From contig URXM01000002.1 in assembly GCA_900551855.1 (NCBI GenBank), positions 186,001 through 250,000 of the forward strand: DNA of 64,000 bases. Direction: 5' to 3'. Below, piece after piece: positions 29,131-37,934 of this stretch; position 1 is the first letter of the stretch; each line of letters starts with the position of its first letter. The notes under the pieces were generated by a model. It was not told the origin of the DNA and ran no database searches. It saw nothing but the letters and a program-made list of their open reading frames with translations. The DNA is from an uncultured Eubacteriales bacterium (lineage in GTDB: Bacteria; Bacillota; Clostridia; Christensenellales; UBA1242). The position numbers and the translations under genes were made by a program.

Positions 29131-29202
29131 AAAGACTGACGAAATTTGTCGAAAAGTAATAGTCTACATCTTTGATTTCGTAAGATATCGCAGGAGTAGT
29201 CA

Positions 29203-31824
29203 GTGGAAAGCAAAGATTTTTACAAAAAAAATGTTGATGAATGTTTGAGAGAGTTTGACACAAATGTTTCGGGACTGAAAGAACAGCAAGTAAAAGAAAG
29301 GTTGCCACAGAGTCAGCAATATATAATCAAGGGTGCAAAGAAGCAATCTTTTATCTCCAAATTTTTTGCTCAAATAAAAGAACTTATGGTGCTTGTGCTT
29401 TTGATTTCTGGAATAATATCCATTGTTATTGGAGCAACAGAGAATTCTTTTAGTGAAGCTATTGATGGTTTGATAATTTTGGGAATTGTTGTCATAAATG
29501 CTTTGTTTGGTGTTTTTCAAGAAAGAAAAAGCGAGAAAGCTATTGAAAGTTTGAAAGATATGACACAGCCAGAAACAAATGTTTTGCGTGATGGAAAGAT
29601 TGTAAAAATCAAAACAACCGAACTTGTTTTTGGAGATATAGTTTGTTTGGAAGCGGGCAGTATTGTTCCAGCAGATTTGAGACTTATTGAAACTTCAAAT
29701 GCAAAAATAAACGAGTCTTCCTTGACCGGAGAGAGCGAGGCAGTAGAAAAATTTGCCGATGCGGTTTACAGAAAAGATATGCCTTTGGCAGAAAGAAAAA
29801 ATATGGCATTTGCAGGGAGTGTGGTAGAAAACGGGCATGCAAAAGGGATTGTTGTCACTCTTGGCACAGAAAGTGAACTTGGCAAAATTGCTGAGAGTTT
29901 GAAAGAAACAAAAAAAGAACTCACACCTTTGCAAAAAAGCATTCAAGGTGTTGGAAAAGTTTTGACTTATCTTATTTTGCTTGTTGCCACTGTCACTTTT
30001 GTGCTGGAAGCAATTGCCAATCCTTCTCAAATTTTGCAGGCTTTTTTGACTGCTGTTGCAATTTCTGTCGCAGCTATTCCTGAAAGCATGCCGGCAGTAA
30101 TCACGATTATTATGAGTTTGGGTATTGCAAAGCTTTCCAAACAAAAAGCGATTGTCAAGCGAATGCATGCCGTTGAAACTTTGGGGGCTTGTGATGTTAT
30201 TTGTTCTGACAAAACTGGCACAATTACTCAAAACAAAATGAAAGTAGAGGAGTTTTTCACTTTCTTTGACAAAAAAAGTGAAAATTTTGAAATCTTTTTA
30301 AATGCTATGGTTTTATGCAATGATGCAAGTGTTGGACAGAATGGATATGTGGGAGGGTCAACAGAAGTTGCTCTTCTAAACTTTGCAAAAAAATATGGTG
30401 TAAAAAAGGAAGAAGCACAAATCAAATATCCAAGAATTGCCGACATATCTTTCAATTCTGATCGTAAAAAAATGACCACTTTAAATTTGGTGAATGGTCA
30501 AAAAGTATGTTTTATGAAAGGGGCTTTGGATAGAGTTTTAAATTGTTGCAGTTGTTATTTGAAAGACGGTAAGGTTTTGGAGCTTGATGAAGTCACAAAA
30601 AGAGAAATTTTACAACACAACAAAAAGATGTGCGACAATGCACTGAGAGTAATAAGTTTTGCATTCAAGCAAAACACTGATGACAAGATTGAAGAAACAT
30701 CTTTTGTGTTTTTGGGAATCTGTGGTTTGCAAGATTCTCCTCGTCCAGAAATTGCTGATGCTGTCAAGAAGTGTAGAAAAGCAGGCATGCGACCTGTAAT
30801 GATAACTGGAGATTATAAAGACACGGCTTTTGCCATTGCAAAAAAAGTTGGCATAGCAAAAGATATAAGTGAAGTCTTATCAGGAGAAGAAATTGATGCT
30901 TTAAGCGATGAAGAATTTAGTAAGATTGTGGAAACAAAATGTGTTTTTGCAAGGGTTAGTCCAACACATAAAGTTAGAATTGTTCAAGCGCTGAAAGAAA
31001 ATGGTCACATTGTTGCAATGACTGGCGATGGGGTCAATGATGCACCAAGTTTGAAGAAAGCAGATATAGGAATTGGTATGGGAAAGACAGGCACAGATGT
31101 GACAAAAGATGTTGCTGACATTATCATAACAGATGACAATTTTGCGACAATTATTGTGGCAGTTGAAGAAGGAAGAAAGATTTACAGCAACATTCAAAAA
31201 ACAGTGAAATATCTGTTTTCGGCAAATATGGCAGAGATATTGGCATTGTTTTTCATAACTATACTTCTTCCAGGAATGACTTTTCTTCTTCCGGTTCAAA
31301 TTTTGTTTGTAAACATAATCACAGATTCTTTGCCTGCTATTGCTCTTGGCGTGGAACCTGTGGAAAAAGAAATTATGGCAGAGAAGCCGAGAAGAAAAAA
31401 GGACAATTTGTTTTCTGACGGAATTGGTGTAAGCATAGTTGTGCTTGGAGCAATACAAACAATTTTGACTATGGGCGCATATTTGTTCGGGCTTTTGCTT
31501 TACAACGAACCAGTGGCAATAACTATGGCATTTTACACACTCAATATTATTCAACTGTTTTATATGTTTACGGCAAGGACAAAAGAAAGTTGTTTCAAAA
31601 GCAATCCTTTCAAAAACAAATTTTTCACTCTGTCGCTTTTGCTGGGATTTGGTCTTTTGATTTTGATGGCTTGCACTGGGTTTGGACAAATTTTGCAACT
31701 GGAAAAACTCGATTTTAGTTGCTGGCTTGTAGTGTTTGTGCTTTCATTGTCCATCATCTTCATAGGCGAGCTTTATAAATTTGTCGAAAACAAAATTAAA
31801 CACAGAAATTGCATTAGAAAATAA
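29203..31824 (+). CDS. Cation-transporting P-type ATPase, Ca2+ type (P2)
   Basis: An 873-residue ion pump. The actuator motif LTGES is near residue 173, the phosphorylation motif SDKTGT has Asp336, and the hinge TGDGVNDAP is near 607. Ten hydrophobic segments fit the P2 class. TM4 reads IPESMPAV, with the Ca-ligand Glu kept but the usual G-L replaced by S-M. TM5 (SANMAEIL) and TM6 (NIITDSLPA) keep the Asn, Glu and Asp that bind Ca2+ in SERCA-type pumps. Calcium export is thus the likely role; Mn2+ or other cations cannot be excluded. The start is GTG with AGGAG 6 nt upstream. A perfect terminator overlaps its stop codon. Confidence 0.92.
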   Translation: MESKDFYKKNVDECLREFDTNVSGLKEQQVKERLPQSQQYIIKGAKKQSFISKFFAQIKELMVLVLLISGIISIVIGATENSFSEAIDGLIILGIVVINALFGVFQERKSEKAIESLKDMTQPETNVLRDGKIVKIKTTELVFGDIVCLEAGSIVPADLRLIETSNAKINESSLTGESEAVEKFADAVYRKDMPLAERKNMAFAGSVVENGHAKGIVVTLGTESELGKIAESLKETKKELTPLQKSIQGVGKVLTYLILLVATVTFVLEAIANPSQILQAFLTAVAISVAAIPESMPAVITIIMSLGIAKLSKQKAIVKRMHAVETLGACDVICSDKTGTITQNKMKVEEFFTFFDKKSENFEIFLNAMVLCNDASVGQNGYVGGSTEVALLNFAKKYGVKKEEAQIKYPRIADISFNSDRKKMTTLNLVNGQKVCFMKGALDRVLNCCSCYLKDGKVLELDEVTKREILQHNKKMCDNALRVISFAFKQNTDDKIEETSFVFLGICGLQDSPRPEIADAVKKCRKAGMRPVMITGDYKDTAFAIAKKVGIAKDISEVLSGEEIDALSDEEFSKIVETKCVFARVSPTHKVRIVQALKENGHIVAMTGDGVNDAPSLKKADIGIGMGKTGTDVTKDVADIIITDDNFATIIVAVEEGRKIYSNIQKTVKYLFSANMAEILALFFITILLPGMTFLLPVQILFVNIITDSLPAIALGVEPVEKEIMAEKPRRKKDNLFSDGIGVSIVVLGAIQTILTMGAYLFGLLLYNEPVAITMAFYTLNIIQLFYMFTARTKESCFKSNPFKNKFFTLSLLLGFGLLILMACTGFGQILQLEKLDFSCWLVVFVLSLSIIFIGELYKFVENKIKHRNCIRK

Positions 31825-31840
31825 TGCAATTTTATTTTTG
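31807..31840 (+). terminator. P-ATPase terminator
   Basis: A perfect 10-bp stem AATTGCATTA (31807-31816) pairs with TAATGCAATT (31822-31831) across a GAAAA loop, then TTATTTTTG. The right arm contains the TAA stop codon. The end of the T-tract forms the -35 box of the holB promoter. Confidence 0.9.
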
Positions 31841-31866
31841 CATTTTGGTGGTGATTGTGATAAAAT
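31838..31866 (+). promoter_or_regulatory. holB promoter, leaderless geometry
   Basis: TTGCAT (31838-31843), a 17-nt spacer and TAAAAT (31861-31866). Exactly 6 nt separate the -10 from the ATG at 31873, so transcription should start at or next to the A of ATG. No SD is present at a usable distance; GGTGGTGA at 31847-31854 is too far away. Confidence 0.65.
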
Positions 31867-31872
31867 TATATT

Positions 31873-32829
31873 ATGGATTTGGCAGAAATTATCAAAAATC
31901 AAGATTTATTTAAAAACCTTATAAATGAAAAACAAAAAAACACAATGAGCAGTGCTTTATTGTTTTTTTGTGATGATGAAGTCACTGCATCAAAAGTGCT
32001 TGTCTTGACTGCTCTTCTTTTGGAATATCCAACATTTGAAATGTTTAATGAGCAAAGTGCAGAATTTGTTAAAATTGAAAAAAATGTTGATTTGGATGTT
32101 AAAGTTTATCCAAAAAACAATGAAAAATTGTTGGTTTCAGATTCAAATGAAATTGTTGCAGAAGCTTATGTTAAGCCTGTAAATTTGCCAAACAAAATTT
32201 TTATTATCAAAAACTTTGATGTTTCAACTGAAGAAGCTCAAAACAAACTTTTGAAAATTTTGGAAGAACCTCCAAAAAATGTTTATTTTTTGTTGCACGC
32301 CAAAAGTGAAGATAGAGTTTTGCCAACCATAAAAAGCAGGTGTGATAAAATAAAAATCAATCCACTTGATGAAAAGACAATAGAAAATTTTTCACAAAAT
32401 ACTCTTGCAAACATTTTGGGTGGTGGATATGTTGGAAGAACTGTTGCGTTAAGTAAAAATGAAGACTTGAAAAAAATTGTAGAGTTTGCAGTAAGTTTGT
32501 TTACAGAACTTAAAACAAGCAAGCAAGTCATAAAATTTTCTAAAACATTTTTGGAACTTAAAGACAATTTGAATTTGATTTTGGAAGTTATGTCTTTTTG
32601 CATTGAAGATATTATCAAGATCAAATGTGAAAGCGAAAATCTTTGCAAATTGAAACCTTACAAAGACGATTTGAAAGATGTTGAACCTGAATTTTCTGTT
32701 GAAGCTCTTTGTGAAATTTCAAAATTGATTTCTTCTTTGCGTGAAAAAGTGGAGTTTAATGCAAACTTGACAGTTGCTGTTGATAATTTCTTATTGAAGA
32801 TATTGGAGGTTAAGTATTTATGCAAATAA
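31873..32829 (+). CDS. holB: DNA polymerase III delta-prime subunit
   Basis: A clamp-loader subunit. The diagnostic stretch runs FIIKNFDV, then EAQNKLLKILEEPP, then LPTIKSRCD near residues 115-160, with the sensor-type SRC motif. The N-terminal part is short and lacks a Walker A, as is common for delta-prime. The length of 318 residues is normal. It overlaps the next gene (ricT) by 10 nt, and the order holB-ricT-yabB matches Bacillus, which supports the call. The gene has no SD and appears to be leaderless, unlike its downstream partners, which have SDs. Confidence 0.92.
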   Translation: MDLAEIIKNQDLFKNLINEKQKNTMSSALLFFCDDEVTASKVLVLTALLLEYPTFEMFNEQSAEFVKIEKNVDLDVKVYPKNNEKLLVSDSNEIVAEAYVKPVNLPNKIFIIKNFDVSTEEAQNKLLKILEEPPKNVYFLLHAKSEDRVLPTIKSRCDKIKINPLDEKTIENFSQNTLANILGGGYVGRTVALSKNEDLKKIVEFAVSLFTELKTSKQVIKFSKTFLELKDNLNLILEVMSFCIEDIIKIKCESENLCKLKPYKDDLKDVEPEFSVEALCEISKLISSLREKVEFNANLTVAVDNFLLKILEVKYLCK

Positions 32830-33641
32830 ATGTTGTTGGTGTAAAATTTAGAAACGGCAACCATGTATATTCTTTTGATCCAAATGGTTTGGAATTAAAA
32901 AACGGTGATTATGTTTTGGTGGACACAGAGAAAGGAACAGATATAGGAATTATTGTCAAAGAGAAAGACAGTGTAGATCCATCACAACTGCTTTCTCCAC
33001 TCAAAAAAGTCCTTCAAAAAGCAGGCAAAGATATGCTTGAGAAAGCAGAAAAATACAACGCCGAAGCAGAAAAACTGTATCCAACAGTCAAAAAAATAGT
33101 AAAAGATTTTGGCTTGGAAATGAAAGTTGTCAAGGTTGAAGCAAGTTATGACAACAGCAGATATATAATCAACTTTACTGCTGACAATCGTGTTGATTTT
33201 AGAGAACTTGTCAAAAAACTTGCAGAGACTTTAAAGAAAAGAGTGGAACTTAGACAAATTGGAAGTCGTGATGAAGTTAGAATGTTGGGTGGTTTTGGTC
33301 CTTGCGGAAAAATTTGTTGTTGCGTGCAAAATATGGGAGAGTTTGATCACGTTTCGATGAAAATGGCAAAAAATCAAAATCTTTCACTCAATCCTGCCAG
33401 CATAAGTGGACTTTGTGGAAAACTTATGTGCTGTATTGCTTACGAAAATCCAACATATCAAGAATCACTGAAACTTATGCCAAAGGTGGGGACAAAAGTG
33501 TCCACAAAAGACGGTTCTGGAACGGTCGTTTTCAATGATTTGTTGAAAAGAGAAGTTGAAGTTAAGTTTGTAAGTGGTGATGATTTTGAATATAAAACAT
33601 ATCCTCTTGAAGAAGTAAATTTCAAAAAGGAAGAAAAATGA
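32820..33641 (+). CDS. ricT: PSP1-domain protein RicT (YaaT)
   Basis: The homologue of Bacillus RicT/YaaT, part of the RicAFT complex that binds Fe-S clusters and influences RNase Y processing, sporulation and competence. The PSP1 domain is seen with GPCGKICCC near residue 160 and SGLCGKLMCC near 198; the Cys clusters match the family. 273 residues is normal. The ATG lies inside the end of holB with SD GGAGG 8 nt upstream. The stop overlaps the next gene as ATGA. RicA and RicF partners are not in the window. Confidence 0.93.
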   Translation: MQINVVGVKFRNGNHVYSFDPNGLELKNGDYVLVDTEKGTDIGIIVKEKDSVDPSQLLSPLKKVLQKAGKDMLEKAEKYNAEAEKLYPTVKKIVKDFGLEMKVVKVEASYDNSRYIINFTADNRVDFRELVKKLAETLKKRVELRQIGSRDEVRMLGGFGPCGKICCCVQNMGEFDHVSMKMAKNQNLSLNPASISGLCGKLMCCIAYENPTYQESLKLMPKVGTKVSTKDGSGTVVFNDLLKREVEVKFVSGDDFEYKTYPLEEVNFKKEEK

Positions 33642-34369
33642 AGTTAGAAAATGGCGAAAGATTGGAAGATTTGCAGTGTAAGGGATTGAAAATCATTCAA
33701 AATAAAAATCTATACACTTTTACTTCTGATAGTGTGATTTTGGCAAATTTTATAAAAACAAAATCAAAAGATGTTGGTGTAGAAATAGGTGCAGGCTGTG
33801 GAGTGATTTCAATTTTGTTGCAAGCAAAAAACAAAATTAAACAAATTTATGCTTTTGAATTGCAACCAGAAATGCAAGAGTTGTGTAAAAAGAATTTAGA
33901 GCTCAACAACTTAACAGACAAAATCAAATTGATTTGCGATGATGTAAAAAATTTTGAGAGGCACATTGCAAAAGAAAGTGTAGATATTGTTTTTTCTAAT
34001 CCACCTTATTTCAAACCAACAAAATTTGAGCAATCGCAAGTAAAGAAAATTGCGAAAGAGGAAACTTGTTTACCTTTGGAGATTTTGGTGCAGGTGGCAA
34101 GTTCGACGCTTAAATTTGGTGGAAATTTCTATTGCTGTTATACTGCTGAAAGAGTTTGCGAACTCATTTGTGCTTGTCAAAATAAAAATTTGATAGTGAA
34201 AGAATTGTTTTTCACAGAAAATGGCAAAGGAGATGTTAAACTTGCAGTTATTCGTGCTGTTAAGGGTGGCAAAAATGGATGTAAAGTTTATTCAAATTTG
34301 GTTACAAATGACAAAAATGGAGATTATTTGGAAAAACTGCAAACAAAGAATTTTTTATACAAAAAATAA
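33638..34369 (+). CDS. TrmN6/YabB-type tRNA adenine-N6 methyltransferase
   Basis: A SAM-dependent methyltransferase. The SAM-binding motif GVEIGAGCGVISILL lies near residues 46-60 and the catalytic NPPY (SNPPYFKP) near 122-129, which marks N6-adenine or related N-methyltransferases. Family members modify A37 of tRNA1-Val, and the position after holB-ricT matches YabB of Bacillus. 243 residues is normal. It overlaps the ricT stop by 4 nt with SD AAGGAAG. The exact RNA target is inferred from family and context. Confidence 0.85.
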   Translation: MKLENGERLEDLQCKGLKIIQNKNLYTFTSDSVILANFIKTKSKDVGVEIGAGCGVISILLQAKNKIKQIYAFELQPEMQELCKKNLELNNLTDKIKLICDDVKNFERHIAKESVDIVFSNPPYFKPTKFEQSQVKKIAKEETCLPLEILVQVASSTLKFGGNFYCCYTAERVCELICACQNKNLIVKELFFTENGKGDVKLAVIRAVKGGKNGCKVYSNLVTNDKNGDYLEKLQTKNFLYKK

Positions 34370-34397
34370 AAAGAGTTGATTTTCAACTCTTTTTTTA
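34370..34397. terminator. Bidirectional terminator between yabB and spmB
   Basis: The stem AAAGAGTTGA (34370-34379) pairs with TCAACTCTTT (34383-34392) across a TTT loop, with T on the right and A on the left. It serves both convergent transcription units. Confidence 0.9.
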
Positions 34398-34901
34398 CAT
34401 AACTCTGCACAACAGGCAAGCCAAGATTGTGCCGACTAATGAGCAGACAAGTGCAACAGGTATGGCGTATAGAAGTTTTTTTACTTTTGTTTGTGAGATA
34501 TAAACTGTTGCGACATAAAAAATTGTTTCACTGCAACCCATAATCACACACGCACATCTTGATATATAACTATCTGCTCCGTAAGTTGTGAAAATGTTTT
34601 CCAAAATTCCATAACTTCCACTGCCAGTAAAAGGGCGCAATAATACAAGTTCGCATAGTTCTGTCGGTATGCCAAGAGCATTGAAAATTGGAGAAAGAAG
34701 TTGTGCCAAGAAATTTGTTATTCCACTCACTCTCAAAAGTGCAACTGCTATCAAAATTGAAGCAATGAACGGGAAAATTTCTACAACCAATTTTATTGCG
34801 CCTTTCGCACCTTTAACAAATGTGTCATAAGTGTTTACTCGTTTGTAAAGGCAATAGGAGAACAATAATAAAAACAGAATTGGCAAAATGTAATTACTCA
34901 T
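34395..34901 (-). CDS. spmB: Spore maturation protein B
   Basis: A 168-residue membrane protein with a nucleoside-recognition (GATE) domain. Recognisable parts are GAKGAIKLVVEIFPFI, LLRPFTGSGSYG and CVIMGCSETIFYVATVY, all characteristic of SpmB. About five hydrophobic segments are present. In Bacillus, SpmA and SpmB are needed for core dehydration of spores. The start ATG overlaps the spmA stop as ATGA, so translation is coupled; only a weak AGGG precedes it. The pair is inserted between the yabB and tatD blocks and reads in the opposite direction. Confidence 0.93.
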   Translation of the reverse strand: MSNYILPILFLLLFSYCLYKRVNTYDTFVKGAKGAIKLVVEIFPFIASILIAVALLRVSGITNFLAQLLSPIFNALGIPTELCELVLLRPFTGSGSYGILENIFTTYGADSYISRCACVIMGCSETIFYVATVYISQTKVKKLLYAIPVALVCSLVGTILACLLCRVM

Positions 34902-35476
34902 CTTTTTGCCCTAGCCTTTTTTCTTTTTAATTTGTCTATTGTGTGAACTAAAAATATGCCCAAGAGGGTGGTGCAAAAAGTCACTATTAAAGTCGGCAAA
35001 ATTATATCAGAAGGATTGGTTGAACCGGCGCTTGCTCGAAGACCAATCACTGTTGTTGGGAGCAGTTGAATTGAAGTGGCATTTATAACAATAAGCATAA
35101 TCATTGCAAAATTTGCCTTGCCACTTTTGTCATCAAGTGCTTGCATTGCTTTTATTCCCATTGGTGTTGCGGCATTTCCTAGTCCCAACATATTTGCCGA
35201 GACATTGAGTGCAATTATTTTTTGTGTTTCGGCATTGTCAACTTTGAATATTTTTTTGATAAGTGGGCGAAGCAGTTTTGCAAGTTTTTCTCCAAGCCCA
35301 CTTGCATCCACCATTTCAAGCATACCAAGCCACACAGCATAAACTGCGCAAAGTTCTATGCAAAGAGAAAGTGCATCTGTGGAAGCGTCAACCATTTCTG
35401 ACAAAACTGCGCCAGGGTTTGTTATTAAAAGCACGAGTATGCTTAAAAACATCATAATATACCAAAAAATATTCAT
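34898..35476 (-). CDS. spmA: Spore maturation protein A
   Basis: A 192-residue membrane protein with the SpmA hallmarks LNVSANMLGLGNAATPMGIKA and STNPSDIILPTLIVT. The best start is ATG at 35476 (MNIFWYIMM), which matches the usual beginning of SpmA. A longer frame to a TTG at 35563 would add an unconserved stretch. No SD lies before this ATG. An A/T hexamer CATAAA ends 7 nt upstream, so it may also be translated from a very short leader, but no good -35 is seen. It is co-transcribed with spmB and suggests that the organism, or a recent ancestor, forms spores. Confidence 0.9.
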   Translation of the reverse strand: MNIFWYIMMFLSILVLLITNPGAVLSEMVDASTDALSLCIELCAVYAVWLGMLEMVDASGLGEKLAKLLRPLIKKIFKVDNAETQKIIALNVSANMLGLGNAATPMGIKAMQALDDKSGKANFAMIMLIVINATSIQLLPTTVIGLRASAGSTNPSDIILPTLIVTFCTTLLGIFLVHTIDKLKRKKARAKR

Positions 35477-35571
35477 ACAAAAATTTATGCGAAAAATCTC
35501 GAAAAAAGAATAAAAACTAAATATTTTTTGTGTGTTTTTCGATATAATTTCTGTATAGAACAATGTCTTGC

Positions 35572-35600
35572 TTGACTTATTTTGTGGGGTTTGATAGACT
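35572..35600 (+). promoter_or_regulatory. tatD promoter, leaderless geometry
   Basis: TTGACT (35572-35577), a 17-nt spacer and TAGACT (35595-35600), with exactly 6 nt to the ATG at 35607. There is no SD; GGGG at 35586-35589 is too distant. Confidence 0.6.
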
Positions 35601-35606
35601 TTTTAT

Positions 35607-36374
35607 ATGGAATTTGTAGATGTTCACGCTCATATCTTGGATGCGTGTTTTGAAAATGATTTAGATGAAGTGGTAAAAAGAGCAGATGATTCGGGAGTAA
35701 GAAAAATCATCTGTTCTGCTTATGATTTGTCATCATCTCAAAAAGCAGTTGAAATTGCAAATAAATACGAAAAAGTTTACGCCACAGTTGGAATACATCC
35801 AGAAAATCTTGAGGGTGTAAATTTTGGCACTGACAAAAACAAATTATGTCAATTGGCAGAAAACAAAAAAGTCGTTGCAATTGGAGAAATTGGACTTGAC
35901 TATCACTTTACAAGTGAGAATAAAAATTTGCAAAAAGAAATTTTTGAGAAGCAAATTCAACTTGCAAACGAATTGAATTTGCCTATAGTTGTTCACAGTC
36001 GTGATGCAATGGGCGACACAATAGAATTGTTGAAAAAGAACAAACCTAAAAAAGAAAGTTTGATGCATTGTTATAGTGGAAGCATTGAAAGTGCAAAAAT
36101 CTTGATAAGTCTTGGTTTTGCTTTTTCTTTCGGTGGGGTTGTGACTTTCAAAAATGCTAAAAATGTTGTTGAAGTTGTAAAAAATCTTCCAATGGACAAA
36201 ATTTTGCTTGAGACAGACTGTCCTTATATGACGCCTGTTCCTTTTAGAGGGCAAAGGAACGAGCCTAAAAATGTCGTTTATGTCGCTGATGAAATTGCAA
36301 GAATAAAAGGTCTGAACATTGAAGAAGTCGCAAAAATCACAACTGAAAACGCAAAAAGGATATTTGGAATATGA
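35607..36374 (+). CDS. tatD: TatD family metal-dependent DNase
   Basis: A 255-residue TIM-barrel hydrolase. The metal-binding motifs are all present: DVHAHILD at residues 4-11, GEIGLDYH near 94-101, VVHSRDA near 129-135 and LLETDCPYM near 202-210. The family has 3'-5' exonuclease or general DNase activity; biological roles are still debated. It overlaps rsmA by 4 nt (ATGA). The tatD-rsmA order matches the Bacillus yabD to ksgA neighbourhood with the genes between them missing. Confidence 0.94.
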   Translation: MEFVDVHAHILDACFENDLDEVVKRADDSGVRKIICSAYDLSSSQKAVEIANKYEKVYATVGIHPENLEGVNFGTDKNKLCQLAENKKVVAIGEIGLDYHFTSENKNLQKEIFEKQIQLANELNLPIVVHSRDAMGDTIELLKKNKPKKESLMHCYSGSIESAKILISLGFAFSFGGVVTFKNAKNVVEVVKNLPMDKILLETDCPYMTPVPFRGQRNEPKNVVYVADEIARIKGLNIEEVAKITTENAKRIFGI

Positions 36375-37156
36375 AAGATTTTGTTTTTAAGAAAAAGTTT
36401 GGACAGAATTTTATTAGTGATAAAAATCTTCTCAATGCCATCGCTTCTGATGCAGAGATAACCAAAAATGATGAAGTGTTGGAGATTGGAGCAGGTGCGG
36501 GCAGTTTGACACAAGTTTTGTCTGAAAAAGCGAAAAAAGTTATTTCTTTTGAAATAGACAAAGATTTGAAAGATCAACTCTTATCTTTGAATCTTAAAAA
36601 TGTTGAATTTGTCTTTGATGACTTTATGAATGCAGATTTGAAAGATGTTGAAGATAAATTTTCAAAAACTTATAAGGTGGTTGCAAATTTGCCATACTAC
36701 ATCACAACTCCTATCATTTTTAAATTGTTGGAAAACAGTGAAAAGTTGGAATCTTTGACCATCATGGTTCAAAAAGAAGTAGCGGAAAGAATTTGTGCTG
36801 ATTTTGGCGGGAAAGATTATGGAATTTTGACAGTGATGAGCAATTTTTATGGAACACCAAAAATAACAAGAATAATTGGTCGTCAAATGTTTTTCCCAGA
36901 GCCAAATGTAGATTCTGCACTTTTGCATATTGAAATTGAAAAGAACAAATTTAAAGATGTTGACAAAAAGGACTTTTTGAAATTTATAAAAAACTGTTTC
37001 TCTATGCGTAGAAAAACAATTTTAAACAACTTATCTTCTCAGTTTGATAAAAACAAGTTGAAAGCAAACTTTTCAGAAGAACTTTTAAGAAAAAGACCAG
37101 AACAATTTTCTCTTGAAGAATTTGTTGATCTTTATAAAAAATGCAAAAGTTTATAG
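36371..37156 (+). CDS. rsmA: 16S rRNA dimethyladenosine transferase RsmA/KsgA
   Basis: Dimethylates two adjacent adenosines near the 3' end of 16S rRNA during 30S assembly. The N-terminal KKKFGQNFISD, SAM motif VLEIGAGAGSLT (near residues 37-48) and catalytic NLPYYITTPI (near 105-114) are intact. The C-terminal domain has the SMRRKTI motif. 261 residues is slightly short for the family but complete. SD AAAAAGG lies within the end of tatD and the start overlaps the tatD stop. Confidence 0.96.
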   Translation: MKDFVFKKKFGQNFISDKNLLNAIASDAEITKNDEVLEIGAGAGSLTQVLSEKAKKVISFEIDKDLKDQLLSLNLKNVEFVFDDFMNADLKDVEDKFSKTYKVVANLPYYITTPIIFKLLENSEKLESLTIMVQKEVAERICADFGGKDYGILTVMSNFYGTPKITRIIGRQMFFPEPNVDSALLHIEIEKNKFKDVDKKDFLKFIKNCFSMRRKTILNNLSSQFDKNKLKANFSEELLRKRPEQFSLEEFVDLYKKCKSL

Positions 37157-37190
37157 GCACATAAAACTAAAAAAAATAATATAAATTTAT

Positions 37191-37379
37191 ATGGCGTGTA
37201 ATGAAGAAGAGCTTGTTTTATTGGCAACTTCCATTGCTATGGAACTTGCCAGGGGACTCAGTCTGCCAGAACTGGAAGACTTAAGAAATTTGGTTAATCA
37301 AGTTTCTTGTTCTTTGACGACGCTTATCAACAACAAATATGGTATGCAAAAAAGAAAACAACAACCAAACATCAAATAA
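37191..37379 (+). CDS. Small helical protein of unknown function
   Basis: A 62-residue protein with a conserved-looking helical core (ELVLLATSIAMELARGLS, then LPELEDLRNLVNQVSCSL) and a basic tail ending KRKQQPNIK. This resembles a family of roughly 60-residue proteins of unknown function common in Clostridia (I think DUF6774, not verified). It lies 34 nt after rsmA. The ATG has no SD; TATAAA (37180-37185) sits 5 nt upstream, so it may be leaderless, but no -35 is seen. The gene ends within the left arm of the downstream terminator. Confidence 0.65.
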   Translation: MACNEEELVLLATSIAMELARGLSLPELEDLRNLVNQVSCSLTTLINNKYGMQKRKQQPNIK

Positions 37380-37399
37380 GTTTGATTGTTGTTTTTTTG
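37357..37399. terminator. Bidirectional terminator between the 62-residue gene and rplI
   Basis: A 14-bp arm (37357-37370) pairs with 37380-37393 with one mismatch and a 9-nt loop. T-rich tracts follow on both strands, so it can stop both convergent genes. The left arm and loop overlap the last codons of the upstream gene. Confidence 0.85.
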
Positions 37400-37413
37400 T
37401 TTTATTTTGATTG

Positions 37414-37857
37414 TTATTCTGCAACAACTTCAACCATAAATTTTGCAGAAATTTCAGGATAAATTCTTGCAGTCACATGATAAAGACCTGTCATTTTGAT
37501 TGGTTCTTTCAAGTCAATCTTTTTCTTGTCAAGCTTGATTGAAATGTTTTCGAGTGCGTCTGCAATTTCTTTGCTTGTTATTGAACCAAAAGTTTTTCCG
37601 TTGTTTCCGCATTTGATTTTTAATGTGACAGTTTTGCCTTCAATCTTTTTTGCCAATTCTTTTGCTGCAGCAACTTCTTGTGCTTTATGAAATTTTGCTG
37701 CCTCGCTTTGATTTTGATTTTCGTTTAGTGCACTTCTATCGGCAAGTCTTGCAAGATTGTTTTTAAACAAAAAGTTTTTTGCAAATCCATCTGCAACTTC
37801 TTTGATTTCTCCTTTCTTGCCAGTTCCTCTTACATCTTTGAGCAATACAACTTTCAT
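37414..37857 (-). CDS. rplI: 50S ribosomal protein L9
   Basis: A 147-residue ribosomal protein that binds domain V of 23S rRNA. The N-terminal domain begins MKVVLLKDVRGTGKKGEIK and continues to VADGFAKNFLF, the L9 signature. The long connecting helix and the C-terminal domain (KTFGSITSKEIADAL) are present. SD AGAGGTG is 6 nt before ATG. It is transcribed alone here and away from dnaB, whereas in Bacillus rplI is next to the replicative helicase gene. Confidence 0.97.
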   Translation of the reverse strand: MKVVLLKDVRGTGKKGEIKEVADGFAKNFLFKNNLARLADRSALNENQNQSEAAKFHKAQEVAAAKELAKKIEGKTVTLKIKCGNNGKTFGSITSKEIADALENISIKLDKKKIDLKEPIKMTGLYHVTARIYPEISAKFMVEVVAE

Positions 37858-37880
37858 AATTCACCTCTTTGCTTAAGTTT

Positions 37881-37908
37881 ACTATATTCTTGTTTGTTTT
37901 GTCAACAA
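37881..37908 (-). promoter_or_regulatory. Probable rplI promoter
   Basis: On the minus strand TTGTTG (37908-37903), a 16-nt spacer and TATAGT (37886-37881), about 24 nt upstream of the rplI start. A TTGACA also occurs here, but at a spacing of only 13 nt. Confidence 0.5.
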
Positions 37909-37934
37909 TTGGGAATATTATCTTTGGAGGGGAT

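Noticed and set aside
29695..30231. 178-residue minus-strand frame inside the P-ATPase gene
   Set aside because: Shadow frame antisense to the phosphorylation-site region.
30901..31698. 265-residue minus-strand frame inside the P-ATPase gene
   Set aside because: It is antisense to conserved pump motifs, has Cys/His/Asn-rich shadow composition and no SD; it is a shadow of the real gene.
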